A DNA stretch of 64,000 bases from Pseudomonadota bacterium (GTDB taxonomy: Bacteria; Pseudomonadota; Gammaproteobacteria; Burkholderiales; Burkholderiaceae_B): positions 62,001 through 126,000 of the forward strand of contig JAEWHK010000018.1 in the NCBI GenBank assembly GCA_023387815.1, read 5' to 3'. Under the pieces are notes generated by a model. That model was not told where the DNA came from, searched no databases, and saw only the letters and a program-made list of their open reading frames with translations. Below, one piece after another: positions 55,136 to 63,350 of this stretch; the stretch's first letter is position 1; each line of letters starts with the position of its first letter. The translations under genes were made by a program, and so were the position numbers.

Positions 55136-55176
55136 ATGAAGAGCCTGATCAGGCTCTTCATTGACTTGTTATTTCA
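55136..55176 (+). terminator. Perfect palindromic terminator-like element
   Basis: Two 13-nt arms at 55136-55148 and 55149-55161 (ATGAAGAGCCTGA and its complement) form a perfect 26-nt palindrome, followed on the plus strand by TTGACTTGTTATTT. It lies between convergent genes, so it probably ends the TPP-enzyme operon. Confidence 0.6.
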
Positions 55177-55224
55177 TTGACTTGCTGAATCTCAGCATTG
55201 CTGAATTCTATGATTTGCCAAACC

Positions 55225-56190
55225 TTAGATCTGCTTGTGGCGAGATGCTGATTGTATGTCGTCTTCGACCCGAATTTCCGGTCCAAGCAGATCGTCAATC
55301 TGCTTCTGGATTTGATTCATTTCAATTCGCATAAATTTCAAAAACTGTTTGGAGTTTTCTGAAAACAGCTTGTCGGTCCGAAAGAGCAGGATGGCGCGAA
55401 ATTCGACATCAAAAGTTGCGCGCTTGACCAGCAGCCCGTCGTTGACATAGCCGATGGCGGTGACTGGATTGGCCAGCCCAATCCCCACCCCCTGCCGGGC
55501 CAGCTCGCACACGGTCTGAGAATACGGCGTTTCAACCACGCGCTTCGGTACAACACCTGCATTGGCGAAGAGCGCATCCACGCGTCTGCGGCTACTGTCT
55601 TCGACATTAAGCGCAATGTAGTCGATCTCGTGAAAGTCCGTCAGATCAATCACCGGCTTGCTGCTTAAGGGATGATCCTTGCGCATCACTACAACGCTTT
55701 GCGTGCGGTAGAAAAGGGAATGCTCCAGCCCCGCCAGGGACATTTCATCTGCCATCAATCCGAAATCGGCCTGGCCGCTGGTGACCTGTGCGTGTACATC
55801 CTTGGAACTTGTAATTTGAAGCGAGACAAAGGTTTCGGGAAATCGCGAGCGAAATGCGGCCACCACGCGCGGAAGAAAGCTGAAGCCAAGGGCAGGATAG
55901 ACCGCGGCAAAGAGACGTTCGGATCCGTCAGATTTCAGGCTGCGAATCCGGTGCTGTATGGCCTGCATCCCCACAAAATGGGCTTCGATATCGTTAAGCA
56001 GGATGCGGGCTTCACGCGTGGGCACAAGCCTGCCGCGAATGCGCTCAAACAGGCACAGGTCGGCGGAAGCCTCCAGCTTTCTGATGGACTGGCTCACTGC
56101 CGATTGTGATATGCCCAGCAATGTTGCGGTTTTGCTGGCCGTGCCGGACACCATGACGGAGCGAAAAATCTCGATATCCCTGGCGTTCAT
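55225..56190 (-). CDS. LysR-family transcriptional regulator
   Basis: This LysR regulator is about 321 residues long. The helix-turn-helix RDIEIFRSVMVSGTASKTATLLGISQSAVSQSIRKLE is followed by ARILLNDIEAHFVGMQAI and a two-lobed effector domain. It resembles the NocR/OccR-type regulator at 30675-31568 in overall pattern. The ATG at 56190 with GGAG 8 nt upstream gives a standard family start; the ATG at 56211 is the alternative. It lies 66 nt after the cystine-type ABC operon on the same strand and is convergent with the TPP-enzyme operon. It may regulate either. Confidence 0.87.
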   Translation of the reverse strand: MNARDIEIFRSVMVSGTASKTATLLGISQSAVSQSIRKLEASADLCLFERIRGRLVPTREARILLNDIEAHFVGMQAIQHRIRSLKSDGSERLFAAVYPALGFSFLPRVVAAFRSRFPETFVSLQITSSKDVHAQVTSGQADFGLMADEMSLAGLEHSLFYRTQSVVVMRKDHPLSSKPVIDLTDFHEIDYIALNVEDSSRRRVDALFANAGVVPKRVVETPYSQTVCELARQGVGIGLANPVTAIGYVNDGLLVKRATFDVEFRAILLFRTDKLFSENSKQFLKFMRIEMNQIQKQIDDLLGPEIRVEDDIQSASRHKQI

Positions 56191-56256
56191 TGGCAACTCT
56201 CCGACGCGCATGTGAGCCTTAAGCCTTATCTTTAAGCTTTAAATATGAGCTCTGAT

Positions 56257-57027
56257 CTAGTCCACCCGTCCGAGAAATTGTGTCACGCGTGGATTGGCAG
56301 CGTCGCTGAAGAACAGGCTTGCCTGCTGGTTCTCCTGAACAACGCCCTGTTCCATGAAGATTACACGGTCTGCCGCACTTTTGGCAAATTTGACCTCGTG
56401 GGTCACGACCAGCATGGTCATGCCGTCATTGGCCAGGCTGCGCATCACCTCCAGGACATCATCACGCAGTTCCGGATCCAGTGCAGACGTGGGTTCATCA
56501 AACAGGATCACCTCGGGATTCATGGCAAGACCGCGCGCAATAGCCACCCGCTGTTTCTGTCCTCCAGACAGGTAAGATGGATAGACATGGGCTTTTTCTG
56601 CGAGTCCGACACGATCCAGCAGCTGCAGCCCTTTTTCTCTTGCCAGATTTTTCTGCATGCCCTGCACACTGATCAGCCCTTCTATGACATTTGCGATCGC
56701 AGTCATATGCGGGAACAAATTGAAGGACTGAAAGACCATAGCTGAGCGTCGTCGAATCTGCTGTATATCTTTCTTCTGCTTTGCCGTATAGGGCTGATCA
56801 GGTTTAATATCGATCTGAATGCCTCCAATTTCAACCATGCCACTGTCTGGCTGCTCAAGAAAATTGAGTGAACGCAGCAATGTTGTCTTGCCAGAGCCTG
56901 ATGGCCCCATAATGACAACAACTTCTCCTTTTGCCACGTCCAGGTCTACGCCATGCAGTACTTTGGTGCCGCCAAAACTTTTGTGAATGTCGCGTGCCCG
57001 TACCACGCTGTTGATTTCAGTTGTCAT
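56257..57027 (-). CDS. Amino-acid ABC transporter ATP-binding protein
   Basis: This is a 256-residue GlnQ/TcyC-type ATPase. It has Walker A GPSGSGKTT, Q-loop FQSFNLFPH, signature LSGGQKQR, Walker B VILFDEPTSALD and VTHEVKF. The ATG at 57027 overlaps the permease stop (ATGA); the frame open to 57096 is only overlap. It completes a three-gene importer with the permease and binding protein upstream. Confidence 0.9.
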   Translation of the reverse strand: MTTEINSVVRARDIHKSFGGTKVLHGVDLDVAKGEVVVIMGPSGSGKTTLLRSLNFLEQPDSGMVEIGGIQIDIKPDQPYTAKQKKDIQQIRRRSAMVFQSFNLFPHMTAIANVIEGLISVQGMQKNLAREKGLQLLDRVGLAEKAHVYPSYLSGGQKQRVAIARGLAMNPEVILFDEPTSALDPELRDDVLEVMRSLANDGMTMLVVTHEVKFAKSAADRVIFMEQGVVQENQQASLFFSDAANPRVTQFLGRVD

Positions 57028-57674
57028 CGATTGTGCCTCGCAAAGCGGTCTTCCAGATAGGTTTGGAATATGGTAAGTATCTGGTTGATGATCCAATATA
57101 TGGCCCCGACCATCAGGAACATCTCCATATACCGGAACGTGGCTGCACCCACCTGATCTGCCACGCGCGTCAGTTCTACCACCGTGACAGTCGATGCCAG
57201 TGATGTGTCTTTGACAAGTGCAATAAGGCGACTACCCACTGTCGGGATCGCGATCACCAGACCCTGCGGCAGGATAATGCGCTGCATCAGCTTGCGATAG
57301 CTCAGTCCCATGGATAAGCCTGCTTCCCACTGTCCTTTATCGACGGCATTGATGCCTGAGCGAAAATTTTCACTAAGATAGGATGCAGAAAACAGTGTCA
57401 GTGCAATAATGGCCGACGGAACGGGTTCCAGAACAATGCCGATTCGGGGCAGGCCAAAGTAGATCAGCAATAGCTGAACCAGCAACGGGGTACCCCGAAA
57501 AATCGAGACGTAGACGAAGGCGGCGTAACGAAGGACACGAAACGAGGATATGCGCGCCAGAGCAATGAACAGACCCAGAATGCATCCAAGAATAAAGGAA
57601 CTGGCCGATAGCAGAAGCGTCAGAAGCAGCGCATTCTTCAGCAGCGGTAACGCCCGCATGAAGAGTTCAAGCAT
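57024..57674 (-). CDS. Amino-acid ABC transporter permease
   Basis: This is a 216-residue permease of the His/Glu/Cys family with about five helices, the motif IFRGTPLLVQLLLIYFGLP and an EAA loop (DKGQWEAGLSMGLSYRKLMQRIILPQG). Only one permease gene is present, so it should act as a homodimer, as in TcyB/YecS cystine importers. It begins 2 nt after the binding-protein stop codon. Confidence 0.9.
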   Translation of the reverse strand: MLELFMRALPLLKNALLLTLLLSASSFILGCILGLFIALARISSFRVLRYAAFVYVSIFRGTPLLVQLLLIYFGLPRIGIVLEPVPSAIIALTLFSASYLSENFRSGINAVDKGQWEAGLSMGLSYRKLMQRIILPQGLVIAIPTVGSRLIALVKDTSLASTVTVVELTRVADQVGAATFRYMEMFLMVGAIYWIINQILTIFQTYLEDRFARHNR

Positions 57675-57676
57675 GA

Positions 57677-58537
57677 CTATTTCCCCTGCGCTGCGATTTC
57701 AGCCTTGGCGGCGGCGATGGATTCCAGCATCTTATAGTCTTTGCCGACGAACTCATTGCTGATGCGTTCCACTGTTCCGTCCTTGAGCATCGATTCCAGT
57801 GTCTTATCGACTTCCTGCTTCAGCGCATCCTGCCCTTTGGGAAACGCAGCGGCTGCGAGCTGGTAAGTCAGCGGCTCGCCCACTTCCTTGACCGGAATGC
57901 CTTTGGCATGTGCGTATTTCATACCGCCGAAATGCGAGATGATGACAGCGTCGATCCTGCCATTTGCAATGTCATTGAATATGAGCGAACCGTTGTCATA
58001 GCCCCGGATATCCGATTCGGTCAGGTGCTCGCGTGCCCAGCTTTCATTGGAGGATCCCGTTGATACTCCCACCTTTTTACCGGCCAATGTGGCTTTGCTG
58101 GTGATATCGGTATTATCGTTACGCACAAAAATCCTGAAAACCTCGACACCATAAGGAATGGAGAAATCCACCTGTTTCCGGCGCTCTTCCGTTGGTGTCA
58201 TATCGTTCATGACCAGGTCGTATTTATCTGTTTTGAGGCCTTCCACGAAGTTTTTGTATGTATCTCCAACAAACTTCACATTTGCAATTCCCATTCGATT
58301 GGCCAGTTCTTTGGCCATTGCGACGTCATACCCAGTGAGCTCGTTTTTGTCATCCAGCATGCTCCACGGCGGGCTGGCCTGGGTATTGGCGACACGAATG
58401 ACGCCTGCGCTTTTTATCCGTTCGAGCATGTCGGTCGATTGCGCGAAGGCCGGCCGCAGAATCATGATTTCTGCACATGATGTCAAAAGTAATAATGCCA
58501 GTTTGCGTGTTGCATACTTCCTGGTTAAGGTTTTCAT
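57677..58537 (-). CDS. Amino-acid ABC transporter substrate-binding protein (cystine-type)
   Basis: This 286-residue SBP family 3 receptor has a signal peptide ending PAFA, then MLERIKSAGVIRVANTQASPPWSMLDDKNELTGYDVAMAKELANRMG and FSIPYGVEVFRIFVRNDN. It resembles FliY/TcyA-type receptors. It follows the C-S lyase gene by 107 nt on the same strand. Together, importer plus lyase suggest uptake and breakdown of cystine, cystathionine or another thioether amino acid. Confidence 0.85.
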   Translation of the reverse strand: MKTLTRKYATRKLALLLLTSCAEIMILRPAFAQSTDMLERIKSAGVIRVANTQASPPWSMLDDKNELTGYDVAMAKELANRMGIANVKFVGDTYKNFVEGLKTDKYDLVMNDMTPTEERRKQVDFSIPYGVEVFRIFVRNDNTDITSKATLAGKKVGVSTGSSNESWAREHLTESDIRGYDNGSLIFNDIANGRIDAVIISHFGGMKYAHAKGIPVKEVGEPLTYQLAAAAFPKGQDALKQEVDKTLESMLKDGTVERISNEFVGKDYKMLESIAAAKAEIAAQGK

Positions 58538-58644
58538 TTTATGTCTCCCGTATTTTCACTTGGCTTTGCTGCAAATAATTGAATGTTCAGGCAATGTTTT
58601 TTCACTTCTGTGCGCTGCATCGCCGGCTTATTGCATCTGATATT

Positions 58645-59790
58645 TCATCTTTCATTGCTGGCGCGTAGCGCGTTTTTTAAATCGTCGATGACGAGTTCAG
58701 GGTCCTCCAGCCCCGCAGATAGTCGAATGACGGCTTTGTCTGTTCTGGGAAATACACGCCCGCTTTGCATACCCGCAGGATAAAAAGCAATCAGGCCGTG
58801 TACGCCCCCCCAGCTGGCACCCAGCACCAGATGCTTAAGGGCACCAAAGAAGGCAGAGTAAATTTCATCGCTCTCTTTTTTCAGCGTAAAAGAGAACAGG
58901 CATCCGCCCGATTTGAAATCGCGCTTCCAGCGCTCGTGACCCCGATCCTCTGGCAGGCAGGGGAATAATATTTCATCGATTTCCGGCTGACGCTGCAGCC
59001 ATTGTGCGATGCTCATCGCATTCTCACATTGCTTCTGATAACGAAGGGCGAACGTTTCCAGACCTCTTAACACCAGAAAGCAGTCATCCGGACTGGTTTG
59101 CAAGCCCATAATGCTTTGGGTTTCGCGCAATTGAGTGAACTGCTGAAAATCATTGGTCGTGACAGCGCCCAGCAGCAGATCCGAATGACCACCAAAAAAC
59201 TTTGTCGCTGCCTGAACGCACAGATCCACACCGTGTTCCAGCGGTCGATATCCCAGGGGCGAGGCCCATGTGTTGTCGATCATGGTAAGCACGCCCTTCT
59301 GGCGCGCCGCTGCGACTATCGCCGGTATGTCAGGCATTTCCATGGTGACGGTTCCCGGCGCTTCCAGGCAAATCATTTTTGTGTTGGGTCGAATGTAGTC
59401 TGCTATTTCATGCGAAATATCCGGCGGATAAAATTCCACTTCCACTCCCAGTTTCGCCAGCCATTTTTCTGCATAGGTTTTGAGTGCGCCATAACTTGCT
59501 GCAGAGATCAGCAAATGATCGCCTCCCTGAATAAATGCCATGACAGCCAGACATAATGCCGCCTGCCCCGAAGGCGTGACAGCACAATGATTACCGCCTT
59601 CCAGTTCGGCAATTTGCTGTTCCAGTAGCCTTGCGGTAGGTGTCCCTGTAATCCCGTAACTGAACCCATCGGGCTGTCTGGATTTTCGTTGAACAAAGGA
59701 TTCGACACTATCGAAAACAACGGTAGAGGCGCGCCAGATAGGGGGCGATAAACCAGCAAAGGCGTCATTGGCCTGATAAAACTTCTTCAT
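58645..59790 (-). CDS. Cystathionine beta-lyase-like PLP enzyme
   Basis: This 381-residue Cys/Met metabolism PLP enzyme (fold type I) has its Schiff-base lysine at Lys197 in QAATKFFGGHSD. The TPSGQAALCLAVMAF region binds PLP phosphate. The active-site segment FSYGITGTPTARLLEQQIAELEGG corresponds to the YxR motif but has Ile in place of the usual Arg. Beta-lyases split cystathionine or cystine to pyruvate, ammonia and a thiol. Located upstream of a cystine-type importer and 206 nt after the MocR gene; a catabolic role is inferred. Methionine gamma-lyase is an alternative. Confidence 0.83.
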   Translation of the reverse strand: MKKFYQANDAFAGLSPPIWRASTVVFDSVESFVQRKSRQPDGFSYGITGTPTARLLEQQIAELEGGNHCAVTPSGQAALCLAVMAFIQGGDHLLISAASYGALKTYAEKWLAKLGVEVEFYPPDISHEIADYIRPNTKMICLEAPGTVTMEMPDIPAIVAAARQKGVLTMIDNTWASPLGYRPLEHGVDLCVQAATKFFGGHSDLLLGAVTTNDFQQFTQLRETQSIMGLQTSPDDCFLVLRGLETFALRYQKQCENAMSIAQWLQRQPEIDEILFPCLPEDRGHERWKRDFKSGGCLFSFTLKKESDEIYSAFFGALKHLVLGASWGGVHGLIAFYPAGMQSGRVFPRTDKAVIRLSAGLEDPELVIDDLKNALRASNER

Positions 59791-59996
59791 GGTAGCTTTG
59801 ACTCAGATTGGAAAAGGTCTGGTCAGTGTTGCAGAAGCCGGCGCCTGCGGCTAGCTTTGAAATGATAGAGTCTATAAGTAAAACTTAAGGGATGGCATTT
59901 GAAATGGAAGCCGCGACCCGCCGTTGAGCGAACAATTGTTCTGGATCCTGTCGCGGGTGCGGGTGCGGATGTGGAGCCTAGGCAGAGCAGGCCTGT
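59791..59996. promoter_or_regulatory. Promoter region of the C-S lyase/importer genes
   Basis: This 206-bp gap after the MocR gene contains a perfect 12-bp palindrome, GAACAATTGTTC, at 59930-59941, and G-rich short repeats at 59952-59975. The palindrome lies about 140 bp before the lyase start and could be an operator; no boxes are assigned. Confidence 0.4.
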
Positions 59997-61328
59997 TCAG
60001 ATATATTCCGACAGTGTCCTGTGAACCTGCGTTAATGCCGTTTGCAATATTTCCAGCGATACGGATCCCAGCGCCAGACGAATGGCATGAGGAATGTGGG
60101 TTGTGGTGGCGAAGGGTTCCGCAGTTGAAACGGATATCTGCGCCCGCATCAGCGACATGGCTATCTGATCGGCGCGAACCTCCTGTGGCAGAGGAATCCA
60201 GAGAAAGTAAGAAATGGGATGACCAATGCACGCAATACCGTCAAGCGCAGCCCGCGCCATGCGTTGCCGTTGCGCCGCATCTTCACGTTTTTCCTGTTCC
60301 AGCTGGGCAACGGTGCCATCGCGAATCCATTCGGTTGTCATTGCACTCATGACCCCCGGCGTACTCCAGGTGGTCGCGCGAATGGCGCGTTCCAGCGACG
60401 CGACGCGCGCTTGCGGTGCGACGATCAATCCAAGTCGCAGGCCGGCGGCTACGTTTTTGGAGAATCCGGTAATGTAGATTGTGATATCCGGCGCCAGTTG
60501 GACAATGGGCGGCGGTGCATTTTCGATCAGGAATGAATAGGCGCCATCCTCAATGATCAGCAGATCATGCGCACGCGCCACTGAAATCAGTTCCTGTCGT
60601 TTCTCAACGCTAGTGACCCATCCCAGCGGATTGTTCATGGTCGGCATGGTGTAAATGGCACGGACCCGACGTCGACGACACAGCTTATCAAGCACATCTA
60701 TATCAGGACTGTGATCTGCAGCGGGTAGCGGCACCAGTTCCAGATGCAGCATATCGGCCAGCACACGAAAGCCCGGATACGTGAGTGCATCCACGGCGAC
60801 CACATCTCCCGGCTTCAGGCATGCCATCAATGTCATTGCCAGGCCGTCCTGGGCTCCATTGACGATCAGAATCTGTTCTGCGGAGCGTTCAATACCGCGA
60901 GTCTCCAGATACCGGGCCATGATGGCACGTTCGTGCAACCGCCCACCATGCGGCTGATAGCGCAGCAGCGATTCCAGATCGCCGGAGGCAGACATCTGGC
61001 GCAATGCGTTGCGAAGCAACTCGGCCTGGCGCGGCAGCGAGGGATAATTGAAATTCAGATCAATCATCTCTGCGGCCACGACATGCTGGTCAACGCCGTG
61101 TCCGGCGGGCAATGCGATTTCGCGAACGAAGGTGCCACGCCCAGTTTCACCGCTCACCAATCCCATGGCTTCAAGTTCGGCGTAGACACGCGTCGCCGTC
61201 ACCAGCGACATGCCTTCGCGGGCGGCCAGCTGCCTATGCGTGGGCAGCCGCGTTCCGGGAGCCAGTCTTCCGGAGCGGATTTCATGCGCAAAGCGATCCA
61301 CAAACGATTTGTATCTTAAACGCGCCAT
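59997..61328 (-). CDS. MocR/GntR-family regulator with aminotransferase domain
   Basis: This 443-residue regulator fuses an N-terminal GntR winged helix (about 1-70, with GTRLPTHRQLAAREGMSLVTATRVYAELEAMG) to a fold-type I aminotransferase-like domain (about 90-440). PLP would bind Lys291 in ITGFSKNVAAGLRLG; VNGAQDGLAM and IIEDGAYSF are also conserved. MocR proteins sense PLP-amino-acid adducts and usually control a divergent gene. Here that is the EamA exporter starting 89 nt away. Confidence 0.9.
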   Translation of the reverse strand: MARLRYKSFVDRFAHEIRSGRLAPGTRLPTHRQLAAREGMSLVTATRVYAELEAMGLVSGETGRGTFVREIALPAGHGVDQHVVAAEMIDLNFNYPSLPRQAELLRNALRQMSASGDLESLLRYQPHGGRLHERAIMARYLETRGIERSAEQILIVNGAQDGLAMTLMACLKPGDVVAVDALTYPGFRVLADMLHLELVPLPAADHSPDIDVLDKLCRRRRVRAIYTMPTMNNPLGWVTSVEKRQELISVARAHDLLIIEDGAYSFLIENAPPPIVQLAPDITIYITGFSKNVAAGLRLGLIVAPQARVASLERAIRATTWSTPGVMSAMTTEWIRDGTVAQLEQEKREDAAQRQRMARAALDGIACIGHPISYFLWIPLPQEVRADQIAMSLMRAQISVSTAEPFATTTHIPHAIRLALGSVSLEILQTALTQVHRTLSEYI

Positions 61329-61417
61329 TGCAGGATGTATTCATGACAATAACTTGATTGTCATGATTATAGAGTTCTAAGATTGCGCAATCAATGAATG
61401 ATTTTTCAGGTGAAATA

Positions 61418-62296
61418 ATGCATCAGCAGGGACAGGCCGGTTCACTGGGTGGATGGCTGAATGGTTTCGTAGGCGTTTTAATTTTCAGCGGCTCTCTGCC
61501 CGCAACCCGCCTTGCCGTCATGGATTTTGATCCCGTGTTTCTGACGGCATTGCGCGCAGCGATTGCCGGTGTTCTGGCATTGGTTTTACTTCTGCTCGTG
61601 AGACAGCCGCGACCGGCGCGTGCGCAGATCAAAGCGCTGGTTATTGTGTCACTGGGCGTGGTGGTGGGGTTTCCCTTGCTCACGGCACTGGCCTTGCAAC
61701 ATGTGACCTCAGCGCATTCCATCGTGTTTATCGGACTGCTGCCGCTTGCGACTGCAATTTTTGCCGTGATCCGGGGTGGTGAGCGGCCGCGACCGGCCTT
61801 CTGGTTTTTCTCCCTGCTGGGCAGCCTGCTGGTGGCCGGATTTGCCGCGTCTCAGGGATTGAACGCCTCATTGACGGGCGACCTGCTTATGCTGGCTGCA
61901 ATTATCGTATGTGGTCTGGGCTACGCTGAAGGGGCAACGCTTTCACGCAGCCTGGGCGGCTGGCAGGTGATTTGCTGGGCCTTGCTGATTTCATTGCCAT
62001 TCATGCTGGTGCTGACACTGTTTACCATGCCGGCCACCTTTGCCAATGTTCATGCCCCCGCGTGGGCAGGGCTGGCTTATGTGTCGCTGTTCAGCATGCT
62101 GATTGGCTTTGTGTTCTGGTATCGCGGCCTGGCACAGGGCGGCATTGCTGCCGTTGGCCAATTGCAATTGCTGCAGCCTTTCTTTGGTCTGGCCCTGGCC
62201 GCAACGCTGTTACACGAGCCTGTGAGCGGGCTGATGTTGGCGGTGACCGTCGCCGTGATCGCCTGCGTTGCAGGATCCAGGCGGTTTGCGCGTTAG
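61418..62296 (+). CDS. EamA/DMT-family transporter
   Basis: This is a ten-helix drug/metabolite transporter of about 292 residues with two EamA repeats; the second opens near GDLLMLAAIIVCGLGYAEGATLSRSLGG. Exporters of this kind often carry amino acids or their derivatives. The ATG at 61418 has AGGTG 5 nt upstream; the ATG at 61394 is in frame but has no ribosome site. It is divergent from the MocR gene, a common regulator-exporter pair. Its stop codon lies inside the first unit of a 14-bp tandem repeat. Confidence 0.87.
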   Translation: MHQQGQAGSLGGWLNGFVGVLIFSGSLPATRLAVMDFDPVFLTALRAAIAGVLALVLLLLVRQPRPARAQIKALVIVSLGVVVGFPLLTALALQHVTSAHSIVFIGLLPLATAIFAVIRGGERPRPAFWFFSLLGSLLVAGFAASQGLNASLTGDLLMLAAIIVCGLGYAEGATLSRSLGGWQVICWALLISLPFMLVLTLFTMPATFANVHAPAWAGLAYVSLFSMLIGFVFWYRGLAQGGIAAVGQLQLLQPFFGLALAATLLHEPVSGLMLAVTVAVIACVAGSRRFAR

Positions 62297-62359
62297 GTAT
62301 GACGCGTTAGGTGTGGCACGTTAGGTGTGTCACATTAGATGTGACGCGTTAGCTGCGGA
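62290..62359. repeat. 14-bp tandem repeat array, about five units
   Basis: Units of 14 bp begin at 62290, 62304, 62318, 62332 and 62346, with consensus GCGTTAGGTGTGAC. Each unit keeps TTAG at the same place. The TAG stop of the EamA gene is in unit 1. The array lies in the short gap before the convergent YqjH-like gene. Origin by replication slippage is likely. Confidence 0.85.
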
Positions 62360-62380
62360 GCATGAGAGGCGGCACGTTAA

Positions 62381-62408
62381 AGGCGGTATTGCATCTGCAA
62401 TGTCGCCT
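62381..62408. terminator. Stem-loop between convergent EamA and YqjH-like genes
   Basis: The outer arms AGGCG and CGCCT and the inner arms ATTGCA and TGCAAT are separated by symmetrical two-base mismatches. No T-run follows. The position suits a bidirectional transcript end. Confidence 0.4.
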
Positions 62409-62434
62409 CACCTCCGCTGCGTTGAACCTGCGCA

Positions 62435-63307
62435 TTACTCCTGTGCGCTACCCTGCTTCCAGTAATTGCTGACCCGGACCCGGGATTTGTCGATTCCTTT
62501 CTCATCCAGCAGAAATTGCGTGATGGCGCGCATTTGAGCAGCTTCACCGCCACCCCAGATAAAGCCCTCGCCTGCAGGGAAGGCAAAACGGTGGACTGCG
62601 TCGACCAAGGGCTGAGATTGCACTTGCGATTGCCGTTGCTCGTGTGTTTGCGGTTGCGCTTGTGATGGCGATTGCTCTTTCGATTGCACCTGTGATTGCT
62701 TGCCTTGCTTGCGATGTAGCCAGGTAATATGCAAGTCCGCCTGTGTTTGAAATACCTGCTCTTCTGTGGCGTCTTCGACCAGGGCGATAACGTGGACCTG
62801 CGCACCCGGGGCCATTTCCTCAAGACGCCGGCCAATGGCTGGCAACGCAGTTTCATCGCCGATCAACAATTGCCAGTCAAAGCCCTGAGGAATGACAAAA
62901 GACCCTCTGGGTCCGGCCACCGCGAGACTGTCGCCCACTTGTGCATTGGCCACCCATGTTGCCGCAGGCCCTTCTCCGTGCAGAACGAAATCGATATCCA
63001 GTTCATTGTCTGCGGGACGATAGCGGCGCGGTGTGTAATCGCGGGCAGGCGGCCGTGGCGCATCGGCCGGAAAGCGTATGCCCTCTGGTGTTTTTTCGGG
63101 AAGCACTAGCTTGCCGTCCTGGGGGAAGAAAAGCTTCATATGATCGTCAAAAGATGCCGATATGAAATCACCAAGGTCCGGACCATGAAACGTCACGCGT
63201 ACCATGCGCGGCGTGAGTTGGCTGATTTGCCGCACTTGCAGCAGTCGCGCCTTGATGGCGTGACGGACGCGTTCAACATTCAATTGAGTTGGGGTAGTTA
63301 GTGTCAT
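62435..63307 (-). CDS. yqjH: Siderophore-interacting ferric reductase (YqjH/ViuB family) with Gln-rich insert
   Basis: This 290-residue FAD/NADPH ferric-siderophore reductase releases iron from imported siderophores in the cytosol. The FAD motif RDYTPRRY is at residues 89-96, GPRGSF at 132-137, and the SIP C-terminal part contains GEGFIWGGGEAAQMRAI and the terminal RVSNYWKQG. Between two strands of the NAD(P)H domain, residues about 200-232 are a low-complexity Gln/Ser run encoded by degenerate 12-nt repeats, which typical members lack. It follows the PadR regulator by 43 nt on the same strand. Symbol by analogy with E. coli yqjH-yqjI, which there are divergent. Confidence 0.85.
   Translation of the reverse strand: MTLTTPTQLNVERVRHAIKARLLQVRQISQLTPRMVRVTFHGPDLGDFISASFDDHMKLFFPQDGKLVLPEKTPEGIRFPADAPRPPARDYTPRRYRPADNELDIDFVLHGEGPAATWVANAQVGDSLAVAGPRGSFVIPQGFDWQLLIGDETALPAIGRRLEEMAPGAQVHVIALVEDATEEQVFQTQADLHITWLHRKQGKQSQVQSKEQSPSQAQPQTHEQRQSQVQSQPLVDAVHRFAFPAGEGFIWGGGEAAQMRAITQFLLDEKGIDKSRVRVSNYWKQGSAQE
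62612..62709. repeat. Degenerate 12-nt repeats encoding a Gln/Ser-rich insert
   Basis: On the plus strand, GATTGC or a close variant recurs with a 12-nt period for about eight units inside the yqjH-like gene, translating on the minus strand to alternating Gln with Ser, Val, Pro or Ala. The period is a multiple of three, so length changes keep the frame. Confidence 0.8.
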
Positions 63308-63350
63308 TTTGCGTAGTATTCGTTTGTGATACGACTAATGCCTTGGGCGC

